From Kaistia algarum (GTDB lineage: Bacteria > Pseudomonadota > Alphaproteobacteria > Rhizobiales > Kaistiaceae), in NCBI RefSeq assembly GCF_026343945.1, contig NZ_JAPKNJ010000001.1, forward strand, positions 2,046,001-2,110,000: 64,000 bases of DNA, read 5' to 3'. Position numbers and translations under genes: made by a program. Below, in pieces: positions 55,370 through 63,676 of this stretch; position 1 is the first letter of the stretch, and the number at the start of each line of letters is the position of its first letter. The notes beneath the pieces were generated by a model, which was not told where the DNA came from, did no database searches, and was given only the letters and a program-made list of their open reading frames with translations.

Positions 55370-56884
55370 TCAGTTCGTCGCCTTGGTCGTGATCACGTTG
55401 AACGAGGCCGGCTTCAGCTTGATCTTCAGCTTTTCGCCGTCGATCTCGATATCGGGGTTCGCCTTCGGCGCCACGGTGTTCGGCGCTTCCTTGCTGTTGA
55501 CCGCCTTCAGGTTCGAATGATGGATCTCGATCGCCGAGACGAGCGAGCGATCCGTGCCGAGGCCGCGCAGCTCGACATCGAGATCGAGCGGATCGGATAG
55601 GCTGCGGTTCAACGCGAAGATCGTCGTCGTCCCGTCGGCCGGATTGTCGACTACCGTCGCATAGAGATAGGGGATCTCCGGGAACGATTTGGCGCTGTAG
55701 GAGGGCGATTCCGCCACCGCGCGCATGACGCGGCCATGGCCGAATTTCGAGGCGAGCGCGAAGGGGTGGAAGATCGTCTGCCGCCAGGCATCGCCGCCGG
55801 TCTCGGTCATGATCGGGCCGATGACGTTGACGAGCTGGGCAATGCAGGCCGTTTTCACGCGGTCGGCATTGTTCATCATCGCGATCAGGGCGCCGCCGAC
55901 GACCAGCGCGTCCTCGGCATTGTAGATCTCCTCGATCAGGGGCGGCGCCTCGGGCCAGCCGGGCTTGCGCATATTCTCGATCTTGTGGGTCTTGTACCAG
56001 ACGTTCCACTCGTCGAAGGACAGCATGATCCGCTTCTGCGAGCGGCGCTTGGCGCCGACGGCGTCGCAGATCGCCACGACTTCCTTGATGAAGGCGTCCA
56101 TCAGCTCGATGACGCCGAAATATTCGGCGGTCGAGTCGGCGTTATTGTTGAAATAGGTGTGCAGCGAGATGAAGTCGACCTCGTCATAGCAATGCTCCAG
56201 CACCTGGTATTCCCAGGAGCCATAGGTCGGCATGTTGCGATGGGAGGAGCCGCAGGCGGCAAGCTGGATGGTCGGGTCGACCCAGCGCATCACCTTGGCC
56301 GTTTCCAGTGCGACGCGGCCATATTCCTCGGCGGTCTTGTGGCAGATCTGCCAGGGGCCATCCATCTCGTTGCCGAGGCACCAGAACTTGATGTCGTGCG
56401 GCTTCTCGTAGCCGTGGGTCTTCCTGAGTTCCGAGAGTGTCGAGCCGCCGGCATGGTTGCAATATTCGAGGAACTGGCGCGCCTCGTCGGGGCCCTTGGT
56501 GCCGAGATTGACGCCGAACATCGGCTCGATGCCGGCCTTCTTCGACCAGTCCATGAACTCGTTGGTGCCGAATTGGTTGGTCTCCGTCGAGAACCAGGCG
56601 AGGTCCCGCCGCACCGGCCGCTCGTCCTTCGGGCCGACGCCGTCTTCCCAATTGTAGCCGGAAAGGAAATTGCCGCCGGGATAGCGGATGATGGTGGGGC
56701 CGAGTTCGCGCGTCAGCTCCAGCACGTCGCCGCGAAAACCCTGTTCGTCGGCGGTCGGGTGACCGGGCTCGTAGATGCCGCCATAGACGCAGCGGCCCAT
56801 ATGCTCGACGAACGCGCCGAACACGCGTCTGTCGAGGTCGGAAAGGACGAAGTCCCGGTCGACGATCAGGCGGGCTTTCAACAT
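55370..56884 (-). CDS. abfA: GH51 alpha-L-arabinofuranosidase
   Basis: The product removes terminal arabinofuranose from arabinooligosaccharides. It is 504 residues, a retaining GH51 enzyme. The acid/base is E173 in WCLGNEMDGPWQ and the nucleophile E292 in MLSFDEWNVWY, close to the numbers reported for the Geobacillus enzyme. GGIYEPGHPTADEQGFRGDV and RYPGGNFLSGYNWEDGVGP (about 68-86) form the substrate cleft. There is no signal peptide, so it acts on imported sugars. It is the last gene of the transport operon, 67 bases after the second permease. Confidence 0.95.
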   Translation of the reverse strand: MLKARLIVDRDFVLSDLDRRVFGAFVEHMGRCVYGGIYEPGHPTADEQGFRGDVLELTRELGPTIIRYPGGNFLSGYNWEDGVGPKDERPVRRDLAWFSTETNQFGTNEFMDWSKKAGIEPMFGVNLGTKGPDEARQFLEYCNHAGGSTLSELRKTHGYEKPHDIKFWCLGNEMDGPWQICHKTAEEYGRVALETAKVMRWVDPTIQLAACGSSHRNMPTYGSWEYQVLEHCYDEVDFISLHTYFNNNADSTAEYFGVIELMDAFIKEVVAICDAVGAKRRSQKRIMLSFDEWNVWYKTHKIENMRKPGWPEAPPLIEEIYNAEDALVVGGALIAMMNNADRVKTACIAQLVNVIGPIMTETGGDAWRQTIFHPFALASKFGHGRVMRAVAESPSYSAKSFPEIPYLYATVVDNPADGTTTIFALNRSLSDPLDLDVELRGLGTDRSLVSAIEIHHSNLKAVNSKEAPNTVAPKANPDIEIDGEKLKIKLKPASFNVITTKATN

Positions 56885-56951
56885 GGAAATGGTCTCTCGG
56901 CTCTTTCGGGTGGGAGGGGGCCGGCACCGGGGCACCGGATTTCGTGGGAGG

Positions 56952-57821
56952 TTAGCCCTTGATGCCGGCGGATAGCGTGATCGCCTCGGTCACCCGCCGC
57001 TGGAACAGAAGGTAGGCGACCGCGACGGGGAGGGAGGCCAGGACGGCACCGGCGAGGAGCCTCGCGTAATAGACGCCGAAGGCATCCTGGACGGACGAGA
57101 TGCCGACCGTCACCGTCATCATCTTCTCGCTCTGGGCGGCCAGGAAGGGCCACAGGAACGAGTTCCAGGCGCCAATGAAAGTGATGATCGCGAGCGCCGT
57201 CGTCACGCCCCAGTTCATGGGCAGGAAGATCCGGAACAGGAGCTGGAATTCGTTGGCCCCGTCCACCAGCGCCGCCTCGCGAAACTCGCGCGGGACTGAA
57301 TCGAAGAACTGCTTGTAGACGATGACCGTGACCGGGGCGATCAGCATCGGCAGCACCATGCCGGGATAGGTATTCACCAGCTTCACGCTCGCTATGATCA
57401 TGAAATGGTTGACGATCAGCGCGGGGACCGGGACCATGAAGCTCGCCAGGATCATCCACCACAGCGCCGTCCGCCCGGGGAAGCGGAGCTGCGAGATCGC
57501 ATAGCCGCAGCATGCCGCCATCGCGACGACGAGGATCGTCACCGATATCGAGACGATGGTCGAGTTCACGTACCAGATCGGCAGGCTGGAGTTCTGGATC
57601 AGGTAGAGATAGCCGTCGAGCGTCGGCTGCAAGGGCAGCGCGCTCATGCTCTTGACCGTCTCGTCCTCGGTCCGGAAGCTCGTGACGAGCGCCCAGTAGA
57701 TCGGGAAGAACCAGATGCAGGCGGTCAGGACCGTCAGCGCCGTCAGAAGCAGGGCGCTGATGCCGGCAGCTCCGTGACGGCGGCCGGGGCCCTGCACGTC
57801 CACTTCCACGACCGCGCTCAT
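56952..57821 (-). CDS. Sugar ABC transporter permease (MalG/AraQ type)
   Basis: This is a 289-residue inner-membrane permease with six helices. The start VVEVDVQGPGRRHG is cytoplasmic, followed by LLLTALTVLTACIWFFPIYW. The EAA loop that contacts the ATPase is REFREAALVDGANEFQLLFR (about 188-207) followed by IFLPMNWG. It overlaps the upstream permease by 4 bases (ATGA). Pairing with a MalF-type subunit and an arabinofuranosidase suggests arabinooligosaccharide uptake, as in AraNPQ systems. Confidence 0.92.
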   Translation of the reverse strand: MSAVVEVDVQGPGRRHGAAGISALLLTALTVLTACIWFFPIYWALVTSFRTEDETVKSMSALPLQPTLDGYLYLIQNSSLPIWYVNSTIVSISVTILVVAMAACCGYAISQLRFPGRTALWWMILASFMVPVPALIVNHFMIIASVKLVNTYPGMVLPMLIAPVTVIVYKQFFDSVPREFREAALVDGANEFQLLFRIFLPMNWGVTTALAIITFIGAWNSFLWPFLAAQSEKMMTVTVGISSVQDAFGVYYARLLAGAVLASLPVAVAYLLFQRRVTEAITLSAGIKG

Positions 57822-58699
57822 GTCGCCCTCCGGATACGAGCCGCCTGGAACTGCAGAACGGAGAACGCCACCACGATGATGAATAGCGCCACCGCGATCG
57901 TCGCGGCATAGCCGCCATTGTTCTTCTGGAAGGCCTGCTCGAAGATGTACTGGACGAGCACCATGGTGGCCTGCGTCCGGCCGCCCCGCGAGAATAGATA
58001 GACCTGGTCGAAGATCTTCAGCTGCAGGATGAGCTGGATGGTCAGGCAGAGTACCGTTACGGGCCAGATCAGGGGCCATGTGATCCGGAAAAACACCTGC
58101 ACACGCGACGCGCCGTCGAGCTCCGCCGCTTCGTAGATTTCCCGCGAGATGTTCCTGAGTCCGGCCAGGAACAGCAGGATCGAGAAGCCGTTGGTCCACC
58201 AGATCGTGATGATGGCCATAGTGGGCATGAACCAGGGAATGGTTCGCCGCACATTGACGGGGTGGCCGACGATTGGCTGGATGACGTTCTGGAGCACGCC
58301 GAACTGGACGTTGAACAGCCAGTCCCAGAGGATATAGACGACCGAAACGGGAAGGACGTAGGGCAGGAAGAACATCGCCAATATGATGCTCTGGAACCAG
58401 CCGTTGAGGCGGCTCACCATCAGCGCGATCGCGAGCGCCACCGCCGTGCCCGGCACGACGGTCAGAATCACGAAATAGGCAGTGTTCCAGACGGCGACCC
58501 TGAAGATGCGGTCGTTGAAAAGCCGCTGGTAGTTCTTCAGCCCCGCCCAGGTTCCCTCGCCGATGAGCGGCGCGTTCATCAGGCTCAGATGGACCATCTG
58601 GATCGTGGGATAGATGAACATCCATCCATAAAGCGCGACGAACGGCGCGATCAGCACCAGCGCGGCGAATATCTCATTCTTGCGGGTTTTGAGCATCAT
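57818..58699 (-). CDS. Sugar ABC transporter permease (MalF/AraP type)
   Basis: This is a 293-residue permease, six predicted helices. N-terminal NEIFAALVLIAPFVALYGWMF is the first. The EAA loop is REIYEAAELDGASRVQVFFR (about 187-206) then ITWPLIWP, the ATPase-contact site. It follows the binding-protein gene after a 55-base gap holding a strong hairpin. No ATP-binding subunit is encoded nearby, so a shared ATPase of the MsmX/UgpC kind is expected. Confidence 0.92.
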   Translation of the reverse strand: MMLKTRKNEIFAALVLIAPFVALYGWMFIYPTIQMVHLSLMNAPLIGEGTWAGLKNYQRLFNDRIFRVAVWNTAYFVILTVVPGTAVALAIALMVSRLNGWFQSIILAMFFLPYVLPVSVVYILWDWLFNVQFGVLQNVIQPIVGHPVNVRRTIPWFMPTMAIITIWWTNGFSILLFLAGLRNISREIYEAAELDGASRVQVFFRITWPLIWPVTVLCLTIQLILQLKIFDQVYLFSRGGRTQATMVLVQYIFEQAFQKNNGGYAATIAVALFIIVVAFSVLQFQAARIRRAT

Positions 58700-58713
58700 G
58701 TTCGTCGCGATGC

Positions 58714-58748
58714 GTAGCTCCTCCGGACGGCTCGTCCGGAGGAGCTAC
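58714..58748 (-). terminator. Perfect 16-bp hairpin between binding-protein and permease genes
   Basis: Bases 58714-58729 and 58733-58748 are perfect inverted copies with a 3-base loop. Read on the minus strand the hairpin lies 6 bases after the binding-protein stop and just before the permease. No T-run follows. Such hairpins stabilise the upstream mRNA or give partial termination so that binding protein is made in excess, as in malE-malF. That role is inferred from position. Confidence 0.7.
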
Positions 58749-58754
58749 TGTGAT

Positions 58755-60032
58755 CTACTGAAGGTCGGTCAGCGTATCGCGGAACTCGGTGACCGCGGTG
58801 GTCACATCGATCTCGCCGTTGATGGCGGGTGTCAGCGAATTGCCGGCCGCGTCGAAGAGCGGTGAGGCGACACCCGCGAACTTCGACGTCGGATCGTAGA
58901 TCATGTTGGCCGTGAGCGGCGCGTAGGTCGCCTGCGGCTGCAGCGCCTTGTACTCGGCGGAGTCGGTGACCGCCTTGTTCGCCGGGATATGGCCGGCGGT
59001 GGCCCAGAACAGCGCGTGGTCCTCCATCCACTTGATCACTTCGAGAACCGCGGCGTGCTTCTCGGGCGTCTGCGCCTTGCCTACATTGTTCGGGATCGCG
59101 AAGGTGTGCGAGTCCGAGTAGGTGCATGGGTGATCGAAGAAGACCGGCAGTTCGACGGCGCCCCAGTTGAACAGCTTACCCTGCTTCTGGAGGTCGACCA
59201 TCGTGGGAACCTCCCACACGCCGTTGATCATCATCGCGGCGTCCCCGTTGGTGAAGAGCGCGACGGTCGACGGATAGTCGGTGTTCTTCGGGGTTGCGCC
59301 GTTCTTCACCCAGTCGGCCTCGACCTGCACGGCGTTGACCATCTTCTGCAAATTGTCGCCCGGGAGCCAGTTGCCGTCGCTGCCGGCCGTTCCACCCTGC
59401 TGGCACAGCAGCGAATAGAAGGTTCGGTAGGCGAAGCTGCCGTCAGCGGTGACGGTCGAGAGACCGTATTTGGTGCCACCGTCCTGGAGCTTTTTCAGCG
59501 CCGCGGCGAAATTGTCGACGCCGTTCAGGCCCTTCGGCAGTCCGTCATCGCCGAGCAGTCCGGCGGCGGCGAGCTTGTCCTTGTTGTAGTAGAGCACGAT
59601 CGGATGCTGGTCGAACGGCACGGCATACTGCTTGCCGTCGACATGCACCGCTTCCCAGGGCGCCTTGGCGAAACTCGCCTCGCCAAGGCCGATGGTCTTC
59701 ATGTCGTCCGGCGTGATTTCCACGAGAACGTTCTGGCTGACACCGAGCGGAATGCGAGACGAATGATAGGTCATGATGTCTGGGCCCTCGCCGACGGCGG
59801 CGGAGGTCTGGACTTTCGAGTAGAACGGCACGCCCCATTCGAGCGTGGTGCCCTGGATCTCGATCGAATCCTTGTGGTCGTTGTTGAAGTCCTCGATGAG
59901 CTTCTTCATGCGCACGCCGTCGCCGCCGCCCAGGAAGTCCCACCAGACCACGGTTTCCTTCGCCTGCGCGCCGACCGTGAACGCCAGCAACGCTGCCGTC
60001 GCGAGCGTCTTTCCGAGAATGCCTCGTATCAT
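58755..60032 (-). CDS. Sugar ABC transporter substrate-binding protein
   Basis: This is a 425-residue periplasmic cluster-B binding protein with a Sec signal (residues 1-24, cleavage after AQA). The mature protein begins KETVVWWDFLGGGDGVRMKK. Family segments include FNNDHKDSIEIQGTTLEWG, EGPDIMTYHSSRIPLG, the aromatic cleft residues of APWEAVHVDGKQYAVPFDQH, and GDAAMMINGVWEVP (about 255-268). GGAGGAGGAAA before the ATG at 60032 predicts strong translation. It is the first gene of the operon. Sugar specificity is inferred from the arabinofuranosidase in the same transcript. Confidence 0.93.
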   Translation of the reverse strand: MIRGILGKTLATAALLAFTVGAQAKETVVWWDFLGGGDGVRMKKLIEDFNNDHKDSIEIQGTTLEWGVPFYSKVQTSAAVGEGPDIMTYHSSRIPLGVSQNVLVEITPDDMKTIGLGEASFAKAPWEAVHVDGKQYAVPFDQHPIVLYYNKDKLAAAGLLGDDGLPKGLNGVDNFAAALKKLQDGGTKYGLSTVTADGSFAYRTFYSLLCQQGGTAGSDGNWLPGDNLQKMVNAVQVEADWVKNGATPKNTDYPSTVALFTNGDAAMMINGVWEVPTMVDLQKQGKLFNWGAVELPVFFDHPCTYSDSHTFAIPNNVGKAQTPEKHAAVLEVIKWMEDHALFWATAGHIPANKAVTDSAEYKALQPQATYAPLTANMIYDPTSKFAGVASPLFDAAGNSLTPAINGEIDVTTAVTEFRDTLTDLQ

Positions 60033-60412
60033 GCCGTTTCCTCCTCCTCTGGGTCGCTTTTTTGGGCCTTCCATCAAGGCCCGTCCTCCGGCGACGTTCT
60101 GCTGCGCCCGGCTTTGCCGTGACGCCCCGCTCCGGCCACTCCCCGGCCGGCGCAATGCATAGAAATCCCGTCGGCGGCCATGACGGTCGCCGTTGCTGTC
60201 GTCTTGCGAAGATGGTTCGGGAGAGAGCGCTCCTCCGGGTCACGCGATAGCGATTTTTCCCGACGACCTTTCCCTAATTCCTCCCAATGGTATTATCATA
60301 TGCGTCGGATCATGGTTTTGAACGGCGCCTTTGTCAACCAGCCGATGCGCCCGCACGCAGGTGGGATCGATAACGGTGGCTGGAAAACGAGAAAACGCGT
60401 AGGGGAACAGGC
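60033..60412. promoter_or_regulatory. 380-base divergent control region, arabinoside operon and gntR
   Basis: No gene is supported here. The GC content drops at 60255-60330. A degenerate dyad, TGGTATTATCATA at 60288-60300 (arms TGGTAT and ATCATA, two mismatches), is the best candidate operator for the divergent GntR protein. Promoters for both directions should lie here, but no clear -35/-10 pair was convincing. Confidence 0.4.
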
Positions 60413-61162
60413 GTGTCGGGAGAGCGCGGTATGCTGGAACGAGAGAGCCTTGCCGTCGGTACGATGAGCGCCCAGGTCGCCAACCACCTGGGCGTGCGCG
60501 TCGTCTCGGGCGACTTCGCGCCGGGCTCGTCGCTGCCGATCGAAAGCGAGCTCTGCGAATATTACGGCGTGTCGCGTACGACAATTCGTGAGGCCGTGAA
60601 GAACCTCGCCGCCAAGCGGCTTATCGAGGTTTCGCCGAAGGTCGGCACGCGCGTTCTGCCCTTTGCGGAATGGAACCTTCTTGACCGCGACGTGCTGGCC
60701 TGGCGGCTGCAGACGCAGTTCGACGGCAAGATCGTCGAGGATATTTTCGAGATGCGGCTATGCTTCGAGCCGCGGGCCTCTTTCCTTGCGGCGCGCGACG
60801 GCACGGCCGAAGACCATGCGCTGATCGACCATCATTTCTTCGAATTGGCGTCGGCGCATGAGCAGAACCTGCCGATCAAGACGACGTCGGAATCGGCGCT
60901 CGAATTCCATCTCGCCATCATCAACGCCTCGCATAACGGCCTGTTCGTGACGATCGGCAGCGCCGTCAAATCGGCGCTGCGTGTTTCGTCGGAAAGGCTG
61001 CAGCGCCATGCGGGCCGGCCGAGCGAGGACATCGCGCTTCACGACGCGGTGCGCAGCGCGATCGTCGGCCGGCGGCCGGCCGAGGCGGCGCGGGCGATGG
61101 AACATCTGCTCGCCGCCGCCCGGGAGCGGCTTCTGCCCCTCACCGTCGACGCGGCCGAATGA
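60413..61162 (+). CDS. GntR-family (FadR/FCD) transcriptional regulator
   Basis: This is a 249-residue regulator. The N-terminal winged helix (about 18-85) has PGSSLPIESELCEYYGVSRT and TIREAVKNLAAKRLIEVSPK. The C-terminal FCD ligand domain includes DIFEMRLCFEPRASFLAARD, FHLAIINASHNGLFVTIGSAV (about 163-183) with a metal-binding His, and LHDAVRSAIVGRRPAEAARA. It is divergent from the arabinoside operon and is its probable local repressor or activator, ligand unknown. The start is GTG 60413 after AGGGG. An ATG at 60431 is also possible. Confidence 0.92.
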   Translation: MSGERGMLERESLAVGTMSAQVANHLGVRVVSGDFAPGSSLPIESELCEYYGVSRTTIREAVKNLAAKRLIEVSPKVGTRVLPFAEWNLLDRDVLAWRLQTQFDGKIVEDIFEMRLCFEPRASFLAARDGTAEDHALIDHHFFELASAHEQNLPIKTTSESALEFHLAIINASHNGLFVTIGSAVKSALRVSSERLQRHAGRPSEDIALHDAVRSAIVGRRPAEAARAMEHLLAAARERLLPLTVDAAE

Positions 61163-61489
61163 TCAATTCGAAACGACGGGCAACCCGGCGCGGATCCAGG
61201 CGCGAATTCCGCCGCGCAGGTGCCGGGTGATGGGAACGCCGGCCGCAAGGCTGGTATGGACGGCGTGGGCCGAGCGGCCGCCGACGGCACAATAGAAGAC
61301 GATCGGCGGCTCGCCTTGAGGAAGGGTCGCCGGGTCGAGGCGCGACAGCGGGAACAGTTCTCCACCCTCGATATGCGCGGCGTCATATTCATGCGGCTCG
61401 CGCACGTCGATCAGCCGGATTTCGCCGGCCGCCAGCAGCTCTGCGACTTCGTCGGGCTCGAGTTCGACGAGGGTCGGGGTCGGGGCCAT
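61163..61489 (-). CDS. Rhodanese-like domain protein
   Basis: This is a 108-residue single-domain rhodanese, cytoplasmic. LIDVREPHEYDAAHIEGGEL (26-45) and the active-site loop YCAVGGRS with C67 identify it. The loop should accept sulphur as a persulphide. HLRGGIRAWIRAGLP is the usual C-terminal helix. The ATG at 61489 starts MAPTPTLVEL. The in-frame extension up to 61594 is Arg-rich and unlikely. It converges on gntR with no gap. The sulphur donor and acceptor are unknown. Confidence 0.9.
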   Translation of the reverse strand: MAPTPTLVELEPDEVAELLAAGEIRLIDVREPHEYDAAHIEGGELFPLSRLDPATLPQGEPPIVFYCAVGGRSAHAVHTSLAAGVPITRHLRGGIRAWIRAGLPVVSN

Positions 61490-61590
61490 GATGGAGAGAC
61501 CTTTCTCGGCTTGCGGGGGCTTGGGAACCCGTCTGGATGTCGCCGCAAGGATTGCAGTGGCGACCGCAGGTAGGGACGAACGGCGCCGCG

Positions 61591-62676
61591 TCAAGTCGCG
61601 ACTGGGTGGCTCCAGGATTGCGTCGTCGTGGTGATGGGTGCGCCGCGCCGCGCCGCCTCGTCCATCGTCAGCGCCAGATAATGGTCCTGCGCCGCCTCGG
61701 CAAAGGAATAGAAGGAACGGCCGGTCTCGACATAGGTCTTCATGCCGTCGAGACAGGCAGCCACGGCGATCTCGTCATCGCTGAAGCGAGCTTCCGCATA
61801 GGGGTTGCGGTAGACCCACTCCGCCCCGGCGAGAATGCCGTCGTGGCGATAGTCCTCCAGATTGGCGAAATGTCCGGTGTCACGACGCTCGAAACGCAGG
61901 AACATCGGCGAGCGCTGGTCGATCAGATAGCGGATCTCGTCGCCGGAGATCTCGCCGCGCTCGCCGCGGATGGTGAGACGAGGCGAGCGGATCCAACCGT
62001 GATACTGGTCGCCCGTGAAGTCAAACAGCCCGATGCGGTCGCCAAAGTCGAAACTGGCGATGGTCTGCGCCGACGGCACGATTTCCAGGGTCGCGGGCGG
62101 GCGATAGCGGTCCGGGCTCCTGACGATGGGCAATTCGACCGCCCGCGCCGAGATGGTAGCGTTCTCGAAGCCGACGCCCAGATATTTCCGGATCAGGCTG
62201 GTGCCGTGATAGCCATGGGCGACGGCGACATGGGCGTAGCTCGGTGTACCGATCCGACCGCTCGCGATGAAGGCAAGCCGCGCCGCATGGCTCGGCTGGA
62301 GGAAATATTGCTCGGCGACTTCCACCCTGGCGCCAGCGGCGACTAGAGCGGCGACGCGGTCCAGCCCGGCCATGTCTTCGGCGGGCGGCGTCTCGGCGAG
62401 GATCGGCATATTGCGCGCTGCCAGGGCCTCGATCTGGTCGACGACGACGGCGCGCGGCACCGAGACGACGGCAAAGCGCGCGTCGGCACGCTCGGCCATC
62501 TCGTCGATAGAGGCGAAGGTCGGGATGCCCCATGCTTTGGCATAGGCATCGCGCTTCTCGGCACTGCGGGAAACGAGGCCCGTCACGGCGAAACGCTCGG
62601 GCAGGCTCGCCGCGATACGAAGAAAGAACTCGCTGCGCCAGCCGGTGCCGACGATTGCGAACGGATAGGGCGCCAT
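61591..62676 (-). CDS. Gfo/Idh/MocA family protein with altered EKP motif
   Basis: This is a 361-residue protein with an NAD(P)-binding Rossmann start FAIVGTGWRSEFFLRIAAS (5-23) and a C-terminal alpha/beta domain. Where active family members have E-K-P with a catalytic Lys, this one reads AETPPAED (about 93-100), so the Lys is replaced by Thr. The second half contains AEQYFLQPSHAARLAFIASG, YHGTSLIRKYLGVGF and FYSFAEAAQDHYLALTMDEA. It may bind a sugar without oxidising it, or use another residue. The ATG at 62676 is chosen over upstream in-frame starts because FAIVGTG must be near the N-terminus. Confidence 0.85.
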   Translation of the reverse strand: MAPYPFAIVGTGWRSEFFLRIAASLPERFAVTGLVSRSAEKRDAYAKAWGIPTFASIDEMAERADARFAVVSVPRAVVVDQIEALAARNMPILAETPPAEDMAGLDRVAALVAAGARVEVAEQYFLQPSHAARLAFIASGRIGTPSYAHVAVAHGYHGTSLIRKYLGVGFENATISARAVELPIVRSPDRYRPPATLEIVPSAQTIASFDFGDRIGLFDFTGDQYHGWIRSPRLTIRGERGEISGDEIRYLIDQRSPMFLRFERRDTGHFANLEDYRHDGILAGAEWVYRNPYAEARFSDDEIAVAACLDGMKTYVETGRSFYSFAEAAQDHYLALTMDEAARRGAPITTTTQSWSHPVAT

Positions 62677-62791
62677 GCCGAATTTCCTTGAGCTGAATCG
62701 CCGCGCCAGATTCGGCTGGTGCGCCTCGTTCGCAAAGTAGGGGTAGGCGGAGGCCCTGAACAGGGGTTTGGCGGGGCAAGGGCGCGGCGGC

Positions 62792-62838
62792 TTGACACGG
62801 CGTTTAAGATCATAATACTTAAGACAATGCTTAACCAA
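62792..62838 (+). promoter_or_regulatory. Candidate promoter and operator of the arsR operon
   Basis: TTGACA at 62792-62797 is a perfect -35 hexamer. An AT-rich -10 region (CATAATACTT, 62811-62820) follows, so transcription would start within a few bases of the ATG at 62827. TTAAG/CTTAA half-sites recur at 62804-62808, 62818-62822 and 62830-62834 and form two nested inverted repeats that overlap the start codon, suitable for autorepression by the ArsR-type dimer. Confidence 0.5.
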
Positions 62839-63186
62839 TCATCGGCACTCGATCATCTGTTCCAGGCTTTGGCAGACCCGACGCGGCGGGTCATGGTCGA
62901 ACGGCTTTGCCGGGGACCGGCGTCGGTCACCGAGCTTGCCGCGCCCTTCTCGATGTCGCTTCCGGCCGTCGTCCAGCACTTGCAGGTGCTGGAATCCAGC
63001 GGTCTGGTCCGCTCGGAGAAAGTCGGGCGGGTTCGGACATGCCGCATCGAGCCAGCAGCGCTGCGCGCGGCGGAAGGCTGGATCCAGCAGCGGCGCACGA
63101 TGTGGGAGCGCCGCCTCGACCGGCTCGGTGATTTCCTCGCCGAGAGCGGCGAACCAGCCAAGACGATCCAGGGAGAGGAACCATGA
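62827..63186 (+). CDS. ArsR-family regulator (metal-independent type)
   Basis: This is a 119-residue winged-helix repressor. LDHLFQALADPTRRVMVERL (8-27) is the canonical ArsR opening, and the recognition helix is MSLPAVVQHLQVLESSGLVR (about 44-63). The cysteines do not form the metal site of ArsR/SmtB, so this is the subgroup that pairs with SRPBCC proteins. It overlaps the next gene by 4 bases. ATG 62827 is probably leaderless or nearly so (see the candidate promoter). Confidence 0.92.
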   Translation: MLNQSSALDHLFQALADPTRRVMVERLCRGPASVTELAAPFSMSLPAVVQHLQVLESSGLVRSEKVGRVRTCRIEPAALRAAEGWIQQRRTMWERRLDRLGDFLAESGEPAKTIQGEEP

Positions 63187-63653
63187 AGCGATCCGCGGTC
63201 CACGCCACGTTCGTCATCGAGAAACACTATCCCGCGCCGCCCGAGCGGGTCTTCGCCGCCTTTGCCGATCCGAAGCTGAAGGCGCGCTGGTTCGTCGGCC
63301 CGCCCGAATGGGGGCAGGGACGGCATGAGCTCGATTTTCGTGTCGGTGGCCGCGAGATCAGCAGCGGCGGCCCGAAGGAAGGACCGGCCCATCGGTTCGA
63401 GGCGCTCTATCAGGACATCGTTCCCGACGAGCGGATCGTCTTCAGTTACGACCTGCATCTTGGCGACAGCCGCATCTCCGTCTCGCTGACGACGGTCGAG
63501 TTCGCTGCCGACCTCTCCGGGACGAAGCTCACCTTCACGGAGCAGGGCGTCTTTCTCGACGGATATGACGATGCCGGAAGCCGCGAGCACGGCACGCGCG
63601 AATTGCTGGGTCAGCTGGGCGCCTCGCTTGCCCATGGCGACGCGGTGAACTGA
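63183..63653 (+). CDS. SRPBCC (AHSA1-like) domain protein
   Basis: This is a 156-residue single START/Bet v1-fold domain that binds a hydrophobic ligand in a deep pocket. FVIEKHYPAPPERVFAAFAD (about 10-29) and LKARWFVGPPEW are the usual AHSA1 opening, and LTFTEQGVFLDGYDD lies near the end. ArsR-SRPBCC pairs are common, and the ligand may be the signal for the repressor, but it is not known. Overlaps arsR by 4 bases. A third gene follows after 23 bases. Confidence 0.9.
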   Translation: MKRSAVHATFVIEKHYPAPPERVFAAFADPKLKARWFVGPPEWGQGRHELDFRVGGREISSGGPKEGPAHRFEALYQDIVPDERIVFSYDLHLGDSRISVSLTTVEFAADLSGTKLTFTEQGVFLDGYDDAGSREHGTRELLGQLGASLAHGDAVN

Positions 63654-63676
63654 GGCCTACCAAGGAGGAGATCACC

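Noticed and set aside
55370..60032. Absence of an ATPase gene as a sign of a broken transporter operon
   Set aside because: All reading frames are intact with proper EAA loops and overlaps. Shared ATPases are established for this transporter class.
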